Positions 8,780 through 16,762 of a stretch of DNA of 64,000 nt are shown here, in pieces (the stretch's first letter is position 1; every line of letters starts with the position of its first letter). The translations under genes were made by a program, and so were the position numbers. The notes below the pieces were generated by a model. The model saw only the letters and a program-made list of their open reading frames with translations, ran no database searches and had not been told where the DNA came from. Origin of the DNA: Nocardioides sp. Root122 (GTDB lineage Bacteria > Actinomycetota > Actinomycetes > Propionibacteriales > Nocardioidaceae); assembly GCF_001425025.1 (NCBI RefSeq), contig NZ_LMDE01000001.1, positions 292,751 through 356,750 of the forward strand, written 5' to 3'.

Positions 8780-10015
8780 ATGGCCGCTGCAGGGATCCCC
8801 GACCGGGCTGCCGGCGTGCAGCTCCACGTCACCTCGCTGCCCGGCGGCCGGCTGGGTGAGCCGGCGCGCGACTTCGTCAGGTGGCTCGCCGCCGCCGGGC
8901 AGACGGTGTGGCAGGTCCTGCCGGTGGCGGTCCCCGACGCGCACGGGTCGCCGTACGCCTCGCCCTCTGCCTTCGCCGCGTGGCCGGGACTGCTCGAGGA
9001 TCCCGGCGCACCGGTGGGCGACGACGAGGTGGCGGCGTTCGCCGAGCGGCATGCCTACTGGGCCGGGTCGTGGGCCGACCACGGTGGCGACCTCGCCGAC
9101 CAGGTGCGCTTCGAACGGGAGTGGGCCGACCTGCGCGCCTTCGCCGCCGACCACGGCGTGCAGGTGCTCGGTGACATCCCGATCTACGTCGCGGCCGGCA
9201 GCGCCGACGAGGCCACCTGGCCCGCCCTCTTCCGCACCGACGCGGTCGCCGGGGTGCCGCCCGACGCCTTCACCGAGACGGGGCAGCTCTGGGGCAACCC
9301 CCTCTACGACTGGGACGCGATGGCGGCCGACGGCTACCGGTGGTGGGTCGAGCGGCTGCGCCGGAGCGTGGGCCTCTACGACCTGGTCCGCATCGACCAC
9401 TTCCGGGCGTTCGCCGCCTTCTGGGCCGTCCCGGCCGGCGATGCGACGGCCGAGCACGGTCGCTGGGAGCCGGGACCGGGGCGCGCGGTCTTCGACGCGG
9501 CGACCGCTGAGCTCGGAGCGCTGCCGGTGCTGGCGGAGGACCTCGGCGTCATCGACGCCCCGGTCGAGGACCTGCGCGACGTCTTGGGCTTCCCCGGCAT
9601 GGCCGTCCTGCAGTTCGCGTTCGACCCCGACGGCGAGGACCGGCGACACGAGCCGGAGAACCTGCGCCGCGACCAGGTCGTCTACACCGGGACCCACGAC
9701 AACGACACCGTGGTCGGGTGGTGGGACACCTTGCCGGAACGCCGCCGCCGCGAGGTGCGCCGTGCCTGCCGCGCCGCCGGCACCAGCGACACCGACAGCG
9801 ATCCCGCCTGGGCGCTGATCGGGCTCGCGCACGCGACACCGTGTCGGCTGGCGGTCGTGCAGGCCCAGGACGTGCTGTCGCTGGGTTCGGAGGCCCGGAT
9901 GAACACCCCGGGCACCGCGGCCACCTGGTCGTGGCGGCTGGAGGCCGGGATGCTGACCGACGACCTCGCGGCACGGCTGCGCGACGTCACCGCCGAGCAC
10001 GGCCGACTGGCCTGA
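8780..10015 (+). CDS. malQ: 4-alpha-glucanotransferase (amylomaltase), short form
   Basis: A 411-aa GH77 enzyme. The catalytic nucleophile D206 is in RIDHFRAF, the acid/base E253 in LAEDLG, and the transition-state Asp D307 in THDND; GDIPIYVA and LWGNPLYDW are also present. It transfers alpha-1,4-glucan segments between maltodextrins. Bacterial and plant MalQ proteins are usually about 500-700 aa; here the N-terminal extra domain is absent and the region between residues 150 and 200 is compact. The start ATG is at 8780, 160 bp from the divergent DUF1992 gene, with candidate operators in between. Confidence 0.9.
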   Translation: MAAAGIPDRAAGVQLHVTSLPGGRLGEPARDFVRWLAAAGQTVWQVLPVAVPDAHGSPYASPSAFAAWPGLLEDPGAPVGDDEVAAFAERHAYWAGSWADHGGDLADQVRFEREWADLRAFAADHGVQVLGDIPIYVAAGSADEATWPALFRTDAVAGVPPDAFTETGQLWGNPLYDWDAMAADGYRWWVERLRRSVGLYDLVRIDHFRAFAAFWAVPAGDATAEHGRWEPGPGRAVFDAATAELGALPVLAEDLGVIDAPVEDLRDVLGFPGMAVLQFAFDPDGEDRRHEPENLRRDQVVYTGTHDNDTVVGWWDTLPERRRREVRRACRAAGTSDTDSDPAWALIGLAHATPCRLAVVQAQDVLSLGSEARMNTPGTAATWSWRLEAGMLTDDLAARLRDVTAEHGRLA

Positions 10016-10097
10016 CCGGCCGGCCGGGGGCGGGTTCAGGGTCGTACCGGGGACGATCCGGATGGTCCACAGCGCCGTTCAGGAGCACCATGGAGGC

Positions 10098-10349
10098 ATG
10101 GAAAAGATCCGCACGTCCTTCGCCCGCCAGGGCCTCGTCCGCTCCACGGACCGAGCCATCATCGCCGGCGTCTGCGCCGGCGTCGGACGACGCCTCGGCC
10201 TCACCCCGTGGATGACGCGGCTGCTGTTCGTCGTGACGATGATCGTCATCCCGGGCAGCCAGATCCTGGTCTACCCGCTGCTGTGGTTCCTGATGCCGTC
10301 GGAGGACAGCGTCGAGGCCGCGGCCGCACGCACGCCGCGGGCGGGCTGA
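10098..10349 (+). CDS. PspC-domain small membrane protein
   Basis: An 83-aa protein. STDRAIIAGVCAGVGRRLGL followed by a hydrophobic helix (WMTRLLFVVTMIVIPGSQILVYPLLWFLMP) is the PspC domain, an inner-membrane anchor of phage-shock-type stress systems. The ATG at 10098 is preferred, with AGGAG 12 nt upstream; an ATG at 10062 in the same frame would add 12 residues. No PspA or two-component genes are adjacent. Confidence 0.85.
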   Translation: MEKIRTSFARQGLVRSTDRAIIAGVCAGVGRRLGLTPWMTRLLFVVTMIVIPGSQILVYPLLWFLMPSEDSVEAAAARTPRAG

Positions 10350-10369
10350 CGCCTCACTACCGTCGGGGC

Positions 10370-11050
10370 ATGGCCCACGACTGGTTGCCCCTGCTGCGCC
10401 TCCACACCGACCGCTTCGCGCAGGTCATCGGGGGAGCGGACCTCGACGCCACGGTGACGCAGTGTCCCGGATGGTCGGTCCGCGACCTCGCCGTCCACCT
10501 CGGCGGCATCCACCAGTGGGCCGGGCACGCGGTGACCCACCGCAGCCCGTCCTTCGTCCCGACCACGCCGGCGAGTGACGCCGGCCGTGACGAGGTGGCC
10601 CAGTGGTACCGCCGCTCTGCCGCCGACCTGCTCGACGTGCTGCACGCGACACCGGAGGAGGCGCCCGCGTGGACCCTCGACCCCGACGACACCACCGCCG
10701 GCTTCTGGCGACGACGCCAGGTCCACGAGACCGCCCTGCACGTCTGGGACCTCGAGGGGACGCTCGGCACCCCGACGCCGTACGACGCCGGGCTCGCCTG
10801 GGACGGCGTGCTGGAGGTCGCCCGCGTGATGTATCCGCGGCAGGTGCGCCTGGGTCGGGTCGAGCCGTTGTTGGCGGCCCTGCGCCTGCTCGCCACCGAC
10901 GTGGAGGGCGAGGTCACCCTCGGGGCCGGTGAACCCGTCGTGGTCAGCGAGACGGCCGAGGTGCTGTTGAGGCTGCTCTGGCACCGGGCCGACGCCTCGG
11001 CGCTCGACCCGCGCGCGACCGCGCTCGTCGCGAGGGCTCTGACGCCGTGA
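10370..11050 (+). CDS. Mycothiol-dependent maleylpyruvate isomerase-family (DinB-fold) protein
   Basis: A 226-aa protein. The N-terminal four-helix bundle has CPGWSVRDLAVHLGGIH (first metal His) and RRRQVHETALHVWDLEG in the middle (second and third His), typical of the maleylpyruvate isomerase/DinB superfamily in mycothiol-producing actinobacteria. A small C-terminal domain follows (EVTLGAGEPVVVSETAEVLLRLLWHR). Only a few members have known substrates, so the reaction is not assigned. The stop is followed after about 85 nt by a second, shorter member of the same superfamily. Confidence 0.8.
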   Translation: MAHDWLPLLRLHTDRFAQVIGGADLDATVTQCPGWSVRDLAVHLGGIHQWAGHAVTHRSPSFVPTTPASDAGRDEVAQWYRRSAADLLDVLHATPEEAPAWTLDPDDTTAGFWRRRQVHETALHVWDLEGTLGTPTPYDAGLAWDGVLEVARVMYPRQVRLGRVEPLLAALRLLATDVEGEVTLGAGEPVVVSETAEVLLRLLWHRADASALDPRATALVARALTP

Positions 11051-11136
11051 CCCCCGCCGGCCAGGACGTCGCTCGTCGCCGGGTGTCCGACCCGGCTGAC
11101 AGGCTGACGACATGACGGAAGTCTGGGAGGTGGTCG

Positions 11137-11664
11137 GTGCACGACGTCGCGGCCCACCTGGTCGACAACGCGCGCACGACCCGCATCGGCATCGTCGTCG
11201 CGATGGTGCGGGCACGGTTCGACTTCGACCGGCAGAACGACGAGGGAGTCGCCCGCCACAAGGGCGGCACGCCGGTCGAGACCCTGCAGCGGCTGCGCGA
11301 GGTCGTGGGCCGTACGACGACCCCACCCGCGCCCCTCGACAGCCGGCTGGTCGAGGAGGTCGTGCACGGCGAGGACATCAGGCGGCCGCTCGGCCTGACC
11401 CGCGCCTACCCGCAGGAGGCGGTCCTCCGCGCGCTCACCCACCAGCTCAGGACCTCCGTCGGGCTCGGCGGTGGCAAGCAGCGTGCCGCCGGGCTCCGGC
11501 TCGTCGCGTCCGACGCGCACCTGGTCCACGGCGACGGGGCCGAGGTGCGCGGCCCACTGGTCTCGCTCCTGCTCGCGGTCTCCGGCCGCCACCAGGCCCT
11601 CGCCGACCTGGACGGTCCCGGGGCCACCCGGCTCGCGCAGGTCCTGAGGTCTCCCGCTGGTTGA
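11137..11664 (+). CDS. N-terminally shortened DinB/maleylpyruvate isomerase-family protein
   Basis: A 175-aa protein that begins at GTG 11137 in the middle of what is normally the first metal motif (W-S-V-H-D-V-A-A-H-L). A TGA lies 8 codons upstream, so the first helix of the bundle, present in the neighbouring paralogue, is missing. Nonetheless GGAGG lies 6 nt before the GTG, so translation is likely. LVEEVVHGEDIRRPLG in the middle preserves the H-x-x-D motif. The last codons and the TGA come from the palindromic repeat beginning at 11659. It is either a truncated remnant or a minimal variant. Confidence 0.6.
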   Translation: MHDVAAHLVDNARTTRIGIVVAMVRARFDFDRQNDEGVARHKGGTPVETLQRLREVVGRTTTPPAPLDSRLVEEVVHGEDIRRPLGLTRAYPQEAVLRALTHQLRTSVGLGGGKQRAAGLRLVASDAHLVHGDGAEVRGPLVSLLLAVSGRHQALADLDGPGATRLAQVLRSPAG

Positions 11665-11804
11665 GGTGCGAGCGCCAGGTCCCTCGGTGGTTGAGGTGCG
11701 AGCGCCAGGTTCCTCGGTGGTTGAGGTGCGAGCGCCAGCGAGCCTCGAAACCCCGGAGATCGCAGGTTTCGAGGCTCGTCGCTGGCGCTCCTCGCAGCTC
11801 AACC
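11659..11804. repeat. Palindromic repeat array (family A): three direct copies plus one inverted
   Basis: GGTTGAGGTGCGAGCGCCAG occurs at 11659-11678, 11689-11708 and 11719-11738 with a 30-bp period. The last copy continues into GCGAGCCTCGAAACC and is followed by an inverted copy at 11765-11804, making a long hairpin. A second member of the family lies inside cobB at 55476-55572. Both flanking genes use the TGA inside GGTTGA as their stop codon. Confidence 0.9.
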
Positions 11805-13262
11805 GGCGAGGGTTGGCTCCCCGACGTCGCTGAACGCGTGCCGCGGTGCCGCGAGGAGGGCGAGCGCGGCGAGGAACGACGCGCCGGCGCAGACGGCCCA
11901 GACGGTGAGGTAGCCGCCGAGCGGGGCGACCTTCTCCGTGGTCTCGTCGAGCGAGCCGGTCGCCGTCAGCGCGATCGCGAAGATCGCGGAGGCGATGGCG
12001 CCGCCGACGGTCTTGGTGCCGTTGGTCATGCCGGTCGCGATGCCCGTCCGCTCGGGCGGAGCGGCGGCGGCCGCGGCCGCCGGGAGGGCCGCCACCAGCG
12101 CGCCGGAGCCGAGGCCGGCGATCGCCATGTTGATGAGCGCCTGCCACGTGTGGTCGTGGAAGGGCAGCCACAGCAGGTAGCCGACGCCCACCAGCACGCA
12201 GGCGACGACCAGCGCGCGGCGTACGCCACCCAGCAGGCGGGTGGTGAGCGGCAGCGTGAAGGCGCCGATGGCGAGGGTGATCACGTAGACCCCGATCAGG
12301 GTCGAGATGAAGCTCGAGTCCGCGCCGAGGCCGTAGCCACGCTCGAGCGGGTCGGCCTGGGCGTAGGTCGACAGCGGGATCTGACCGCCCAGCACGGGGA
12401 TGCCGAAGAGGAAGGCGGTCAGCTGCACCGGCCACTGCGCGGGGCTCGAGAGCAGGCGGACGTCGACGATCGGCTCCGGGTGCTGCTTCTCGAAGCGCCA
12501 GAACGCCGCGAAGACCACGACCGAGGCGACGATGGTGACCCAGCCGCGGAGCGAGCCCGGGCCGTCGAGCCGCAGCCACACCAGGCCGCCCATCAGCACG
12601 CCGAGCGCGACGGTGACCAGCGCGAGCCCGGCCCAGTCGATGCCGCCGCTGTCGTCGCCCGGCGCCTGCTCGATGCCGACGAGGATGACGAAGAAGACCG
12701 CCGTGACGACGAGCGCGGGCAGGGTGAGCAGGACGTTCATGTCCAGCGACTCGACCAGTGCGCCACTGGCGACCGCGCCGATGATGACGGCCAGCTCGAG
12801 CGATCCCACGAGGATCGCGGCGCCACGCCGGGTCAGCAGCTCCTGTCGGCCGGTCGAGCGCGTGCGGCGGTGGATGATCGCGATCTCCAGCGGGAGCCAC
12901 ACGACGTACGCACCCTGGATCGCCCATCCGATGAGGAACGTGGTGAAGGTCGGCGCGAAGGCCAGCCACCAGGAGCCGAGCGCGGTGACCGCCGTCGAGA
13001 TCAGCAGCACCCGCTTGTGGCCGACCAGGTCGCCGAGCCGCGCGAGCAGCGGGATGCACAGCGCGCTGACGATCAGCTGGGCCGCCTCGAACCAGTTGAT
13101 GTCGCCTTCGTGGATCTGGAGGTGGTCGGCGATCTGGGGGTAGATCGGCGTGTAGAAGCCCTGCAGGATGCCGCTGGCGAACTCGACCATCACCAGGAAG
13201 CCGACGATCGCGGCCAGGCTCTTGACGGCGGTGTGGGACGCGCGGTCCTTGGTGTCGCTCAA
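11799..13262 (-). CDS. MFS transporter, 12-14 TM
   Basis: A 487-aa protein. The TTG at 13262 overlaps the stop of the M20 peptidase gene (TTGA), suggesting translational coupling; no ATG lies near. The sequence has the MFS signature ARLGDLVGHKRVLL between the second and third helices and about 12-14 hydrophobic helices, resembling drug:H+ antiporter-2 exporters. The C-terminal end (DVGEPTLAG) and stop run into the family A repeat. Being last in an operon with a nitroreductase and an M20 peptidase, it might move an amino-acid conjugate or a xenobiotic; this is speculative. Confidence 0.85.
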   Translation of the reverse strand: MSDTKDRASHTAVKSLAAIVGFLVMVEFASGILQGFYTPIYPQIADHLQIHEGDINWFEAAQLIVSALCIPLLARLGDLVGHKRVLLISTAVTALGSWWLAFAPTFTTFLIGWAIQGAYVVWLPLEIAIIHRRTRSTGRQELLTRRGAAILVGSLELAVIIGAVASGALVESLDMNVLLTLPALVVTAVFFVILVGIEQAPGDDSGGIDWAGLALVTVALGVLMGGLVWLRLDGPGSLRGWVTIVASVVVFAAFWRFEKQHPEPIVDVRLLSSPAQWPVQLTAFLFGIPVLGGQIPLSTYAQADPLERGYGLGADSSFISTLIGVYVITLAIGAFTLPLTTRLLGGVRRALVVACVLVGVGYLLWLPFHDHTWQALINMAIAGLGSGALVAALPAAAAAAAPPERTGIATGMTNGTKTVGGAIASAIFAIALTATGSLDETTEKVAPLGGYLTVWAVCAGASFLAALALLAAPRHAFSDVGEPTLAG

Positions 13263-14608
13263 CGCGGGAGCCTCTCGATCAGCAGCTGGTACCAGCGGGC
13301 GCCGTCGACGAGGTCGGCCACGCCGAGGTGCTCGTCGTAGGAGTGGATCGCCTGGCGCTGGGCCTTGGTCATCCGGAAGGGGGCGAAGCGGTAGACGTGC
13401 TCGCTGATCGCGGTGAAGTGCCGCGAGTCGGTGGCCGCCATCATCACGTAGGGGGTGGCGATCGCGTCCGGGAACACGGCACCGATGCACGACTCGATGA
13501 GCTCGAACGGCTCGTCCATCGGCGAGACCGGGGACGGCTCGCCCGACTCGATCACGTCGATACGGATCGAGTCGTCGGCCACGGCCTTGCGGATGTGCTC
13601 GACCACGCCGGCGACGCTGTCGCCCACCATGACCCGGATGTTGAGGCCGGCCCTGGCGGTCGACGCGATCACGTTGAGGGCGGGTGAGCCGCTGAGCGTG
13701 GTGGCGGCGACCGTCGTACGCGTCATGGCGGCGGCCTCCGGTCCGGCCGCGAGCAGGACGCGCGTGATCACCGGTGCCAGCCGGTCGGCCCGACCGAGCA
13801 GGGGACGCACCGGGAGCGGCAGGTGGGGGGCCAGGCGCCGCATCAGCTCGAGCGTGGGAGCCGGCGCGGAGGCGGGGAACGGCGACTTCTCCACGCGCAG
13901 GATCGCGCGGGCGATGCGGGCGGTCGGCCCGTTCCTCGCCGGCGTGGAGGCGTGCCCGCCGCGCCCTTCCGCGACGAGCTCGAGCGAGGTGGTGCCCTTC
14001 TCGGTGACGCCGATGACGCCGAGCGGTGCGGTCACGCCGGGGAAGGCGCCGCCGGCGATCGCACCGCCCTCGTCGAGCACCAGCCACGGCGTGACCCCGC
14101 GGTCGCGGAGCACGGCGACCGCTTCGGGTGCCGTGCTGCCGCTGACCTCCTCGTCGCAGCCGAAGGACAGCCACACGTCCTGGGCCGGCGTGTGACCGGC
14201 CTCGAGCAGCGTCTCCACGGCCTCGCAGATCGCGGCGACGCAACCCTTGTCGTCGAGGGTGCCGCGACCCCAGATGGCCGGACCGACGTCGGAGTGGTGG
14301 ATCTCCCCGCCGAAGGGGTCGTGCTGCCACGGCGCCTCCCCGTCGACGGGGACGACGTCGAGGTGAGCCATCAGCACGATCGGACGCTCGGCGCTGGCGC
14401 CCGCCCAGTGGAGCAGCAGGCCGTGCGTGCCGACGCGGGTCAGGTCGAGCCGCTCGTGCAGCAGCGGGAAGTGCCTCTCCAGCTCGACCAGCAGCCGGTC
14501 GAAGGCGTCGGTGTCGACGCGTGCGGGATCGCGGTCGGAGACGGTCGGGATGCGGACGAGGGCCTGCAGGGCGCCCACCACGCGCTCCTCGACAGGCGGT
14601 GCGGTCAT
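13259..14608 (-). CDS. M20-family metallopeptidase (carboxypeptidase/acylase-like)
   Basis: A 449-aa protein with all M20 landmarks: LMAHLDVVPVDG (first metal His and catalytic Asp), WGRGTLDDKGCV (bridging Asp), FGCDEEVSGS (catalytic and metal Glu), GGGHASTP-like RGGHASTPA in the dimerisation domain, and a final SYDEHLGV His. The layout is closest to CPS1/PM20D1-type carboxypeptidases with a long lid domain. It hydrolyses peptide or N-acyl amide bonds at a two-zinc centre. The start ATG at 14608 overlaps the nitroreductase stop (ATGA). Confidence 0.9.
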   Translation of the reverse strand: MTAPPVEERVVGALQALVRIPTVSDRDPARVDTDAFDRLLVELERHFPLLHERLDLTRVGTHGLLLHWAGASAERPIVLMAHLDVVPVDGEAPWQHDPFGGEIHHSDVGPAIWGRGTLDDKGCVAAICEAVETLLEAGHTPAQDVWLSFGCDEEVSGSTAPEAVAVLRDRGVTPWLVLDEGGAIAGGAFPGVTAPLGVIGVTEKGTTSLELVAEGRGGHASTPARNGPTARIARAILRVEKSPFPASAPAPTLELMRRLAPHLPLPVRPLLGRADRLAPVITRVLLAAGPEAAAMTRTTVAATTLSGSPALNVIASTARAGLNIRVMVGDSVAGVVEHIRKAVADDSIRIDVIESGEPSPVSPMDEPFELIESCIGAVFPDAIATPYVMMAATDSRHFTAISEHVYRFAPFRMTKAQRQAIHSYDEHLGVADLVDGARWYQLLIERLPR

Positions 14609-15219
14609 GGGGTGACCGTAGTGCCCCAGCGTCCCCGGTGGACCAGATTCGTACGTCGTTCGCGCCGCGCCGGGGAGCCCGCCGCCCCGCGGTCGCTCAC
14701 CCGGTGCCCGACGGTGATCGCACCGACGGGTGCGTGGTCGGCCGGGACGTCGAACGCGGCACGGAAGCCGTTCAGGTGCTCGCCGGGGATGCCGAAGAAA
14801 CAGGCGCCGAGCCCTTCGTCCACGGCGGTCTGGAGGATCAGCAGCGAGGCCATGCCCGTGTCGACGTACCAGTACGGCACCGGCCACCGGTCGGCCCGCC
14901 GGTCGGTCCAGCCCTTGTCGGCCTCGGCGTAGCGGTCGAGGTAGGCGTCCTGGCACACCAGCGGCACGATCACGACCGGGGCCGTGCGCATGCCGTCGAG
15001 CCAGCTGTTGTGGGTGTCGGGTTCGGCGCCGGTCGACTCCCAGAAGCGCGCGACGTCCTCCGCCGTGTCGAGCACCAGGAACGCCCACCCCTGCGTGAAC
15101 CCCGCGTTGGGCGCGCGTTGGGCGTGCTCGAGCATCCGGTCCACCACCGCCGGGTCCACCGGCTCGTCGGAGTAGCGCCGCACCATCCGTCGGCGGCGTA
15201 CGACCTCTCGGAACTCCAT
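14605..15219 (-). CDS. Nitroreductase-family FMN oxidoreductase
   Basis: A 204-aa protein. The FMN-binding N-terminus RRRRMVRRYSDEPVD, then RAPNAGFTQGW, VDTGMASLLILQTAVDEGLGACFFGIPG and a C-terminal GHR are the standard nitroreductase pattern. Substrate is unknown. The ATG at 15219 comes only about 6 nt after a TATACAT hexamer, so the message may be leaderless. It is the first gene of a three-gene unit in which each stop overlaps the next start. Confidence 0.85.
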   Translation of the reverse strand: MEFREVVRRRRMVRRYSDEPVDPAVVDRMLEHAQRAPNAGFTQGWAFLVLDTAEDVARFWESTGAEPDTHNSWLDGMRTAPVVIVPLVCQDAYLDRYAEADKGWTDRRADRWPVPYWYVDTGMASLLILQTAVDEGLGACFFGIPGEHLNGFRAAFDVPADHAPVGAITVGHRVSDRGAAGSPARRERRTNLVHRGRWGTTVTP

Positions 15220-15559
15220 GGAGTATGTATAGGCGGTCGAGTAGTCGCGAGCGCCGGCCAGCGCCAGCCAGCGCCCCAGGGGGTCGTCCGCGGCGTGCCC
15301 GGGAGTGCAGGAGGAGGGGTGCGTCCGGAGGAGCGGCGCTTGGGGTCCCCGCGGGGTTCTGGCGGAGGAGCGCAGCGGGGGAGTCAGAAGCTCGTGGGGT
15401 GAAGCGCTGCGGGGGAGGGCGCGGCAACGACGACGAACGAGTGGGCTCAGGCGCCGCGGACACGGCGAAGCGGAGCGAGCCCATGAATCGTCTGAGATCC
15501 GAGACGCCATGCCGGGGGCGTTCGTTGACCCGGGTCGGCCGGGACGATGGACTGGGTCC
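15220..15559. other. Gene-free 340-bp divergent intergenic region
   Basis: It lies between the nitroreductase start and the hut-cluster hydrolase start. A TATACAT -10-like element is at 15225-15231 on the minus strand. A purine-rich tract with repeated GGAGGAG and GCAGCGGGGG segments spans about 15305-15410. An inverted repeat TGGGCTC/GAGCCCA is at 15442-15448 and 15477-15483. No ORF with coding-like composition was seen. Confidence 0.5.
15225..15231 (-). promoter_or_regulatory. Candidate -10 element for a leaderless nitroreductase mRNA
   Basis: TATACAT on the minus strand ends 6 nt before the A of the ATG at 15219. In this very G+C-rich setting such a T/A-rich hexamer is conspicuous, and it would put the transcription start at or next to the start codon. 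No good -35 match was seen. Confidence 0.35.
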
Positions 15560-16762
15560 ATGGCCTTCGAGGAGATGTGGCGCGACCTGTCGCCAGTGGG
15601 GCGCTCGGCGTCCTCGGGCGGCTACTTCCGTCAGCCGTGGACCTCCGCCGAGGGCGAGCTGCGCGCGTGGTTCGCCGAGGAGTGCGCGGCGCGCGGGCTC
15701 GTGGTCGAGACCGACGGCATCGGCAACCAGGTGGCCTGGTGGGGTGACGGTGACCTGCCCGGCGTGCTCACCGGGTCGCACCTCGACTCCGTCCTCGACG
15801 GCGGTGCGTACGACGGCCCGCTGGGCGTCGTCTCCGCCCTCGCGGCCATCGACACGCTGCGCGCCCGTGGCGTCCAGCCGGGCCGCCCGATCGGCGTCGG
15901 CGTCTTCGTCGAGGAGGAGGGCTCGCGCTTCGGGCGCGCCTGCCTCGGCTCCCGCCTCGTCGCCGGCGCGACCACGTGGGAGGAGGCCCGCGAGCTCCGC
16001 GACCGCGCCGGGGTCTTCCTCGCCGATGCCGTCGCCGCGGCCGGCCTGGACCCGTCGGCGGGACTGCTGTCGCTGGACCGGGTCGGCACCTTCGTCGAGC
16101 TGCACGTCGAGCAGGGTCGCGACCTCGTCGACCGTGACGTGCCGGTCGGGCTCGCGAGCGAGATCTGGCCGCACGGCCGGTGGCGCTTCGACTTCGCCGG
16201 TCAGGCCAACCACGCCGGCACCACGCGCATGGAGGACCGGCACGACCCGATGCTGACCTACGCGATGACCGCGCTCGCCGCGAACAAGCAGGCCCGGCTC
16301 GCGGAGCAGCGGGCCACCTTCGGCCGGATCGCGGTCGAGCCCAACGGCACCAACGCCGTGCCCTCGCTGGTCACGGCCTGGCTCGACGCGCGCGCCTCCT
16401 CCAACGCCGCCCTCGCCGACATGGTCGCGGCGATCGAGCGCCAGGCCGAGGACCGGGCGGGCCGCGACGGCACGGCGCTCGTCGTCACGCCCGAGTCGGT
16501 GTCCGGGTCGGTCGCGTTCGACGCCGACCTCGCCACGCGGCTGGCCGGGCTCGGCGGCTGGCCCGTCATCCCGACGCAGGCGGGCCACGACGCCGGCATC
16601 CTGTCCGACGCAGGCATCCCGACCGCGATGGTCTTCGTGCGCAACCCCACCGGCGTCTCGCACTCGCCCGACGAGCGGGCCGAGACTGCCGACTGCCTCG
16701 CCGGCGTCGAGGCGCTGGCCGACGTCCTCGCCGAGCTGACCCGTTCCGGAAACCCAGCATGA
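15560..16762 (+). CDS. M20-family amidohydrolase (allantoate amidohydrolase/N-carbamoylase type) in the hut cluster
   Basis: A 400-aa protein. TGSHLDSVLDGGAYDGPLGV (metal His/Asp), VFVEEEGSRFG (catalytic Glu), ELHVEQGRDL, FAGQANHAGTTRM and SGAGHDA-like QAGHDAGIL are the hydantoinase/carbamoylase signatures. Family enzymes hydrolyse N-carbamoyl or allantoate groups. Here the gene overlaps hutF by ATGA, and HutF produces N-formylglutamate, so this enzyme may act as the missing N-formylglutamate amidohydrolase; this is an inference from context. The start ATG 15560 (MAFEEMWRDL) is chosen by family alignment; no strong ribosome site is visible. Confidence 0.85.
   Translation: MAFEEMWRDLSPVGRSASSGGYFRQPWTSAEGELRAWFAEECAARGLVVETDGIGNQVAWWGDGDLPGVLTGSHLDSVLDGGAYDGPLGVVSALAAIDTLRARGVQPGRPIGVGVFVEEEGSRFGRACLGSRLVAGATTWEEARELRDRAGVFLADAVAAAGLDPSAGLLSLDRVGTFVELHVEQGRDLVDRDVPVGLASEIWPHGRWRFDFAGQANHAGTTRMEDRHDPMLTYAMTALAANKQARLAEQRATFGRIAVEPNGTNAVPSLVTAWLDARASSNAALADMVAAIERQAEDRAGRDGTALVVTPESVSGSVAFDADLATRLAGLGGWPVIPTQAGHDAGILSDAGIPTAMVFVRNPTGVSHSPDERAETADCLAGVEALADVLAELTRSGNPA

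Noticed and set aside
11659..11738. Three 30-bp spaced copies taken as a CRISPR array
   Set aside because: The 10-bp spacers are nearly identical, and an inverted copy follows; this is a REP-type array.
14609..16663. Minus-strand open frame extending the M20 peptidase gene far upstream
   Set aside because: It runs through the nitroreductase and the antisense of the hut hydrolase; the peptidase family start is at 14608 with an ATGA overlap.
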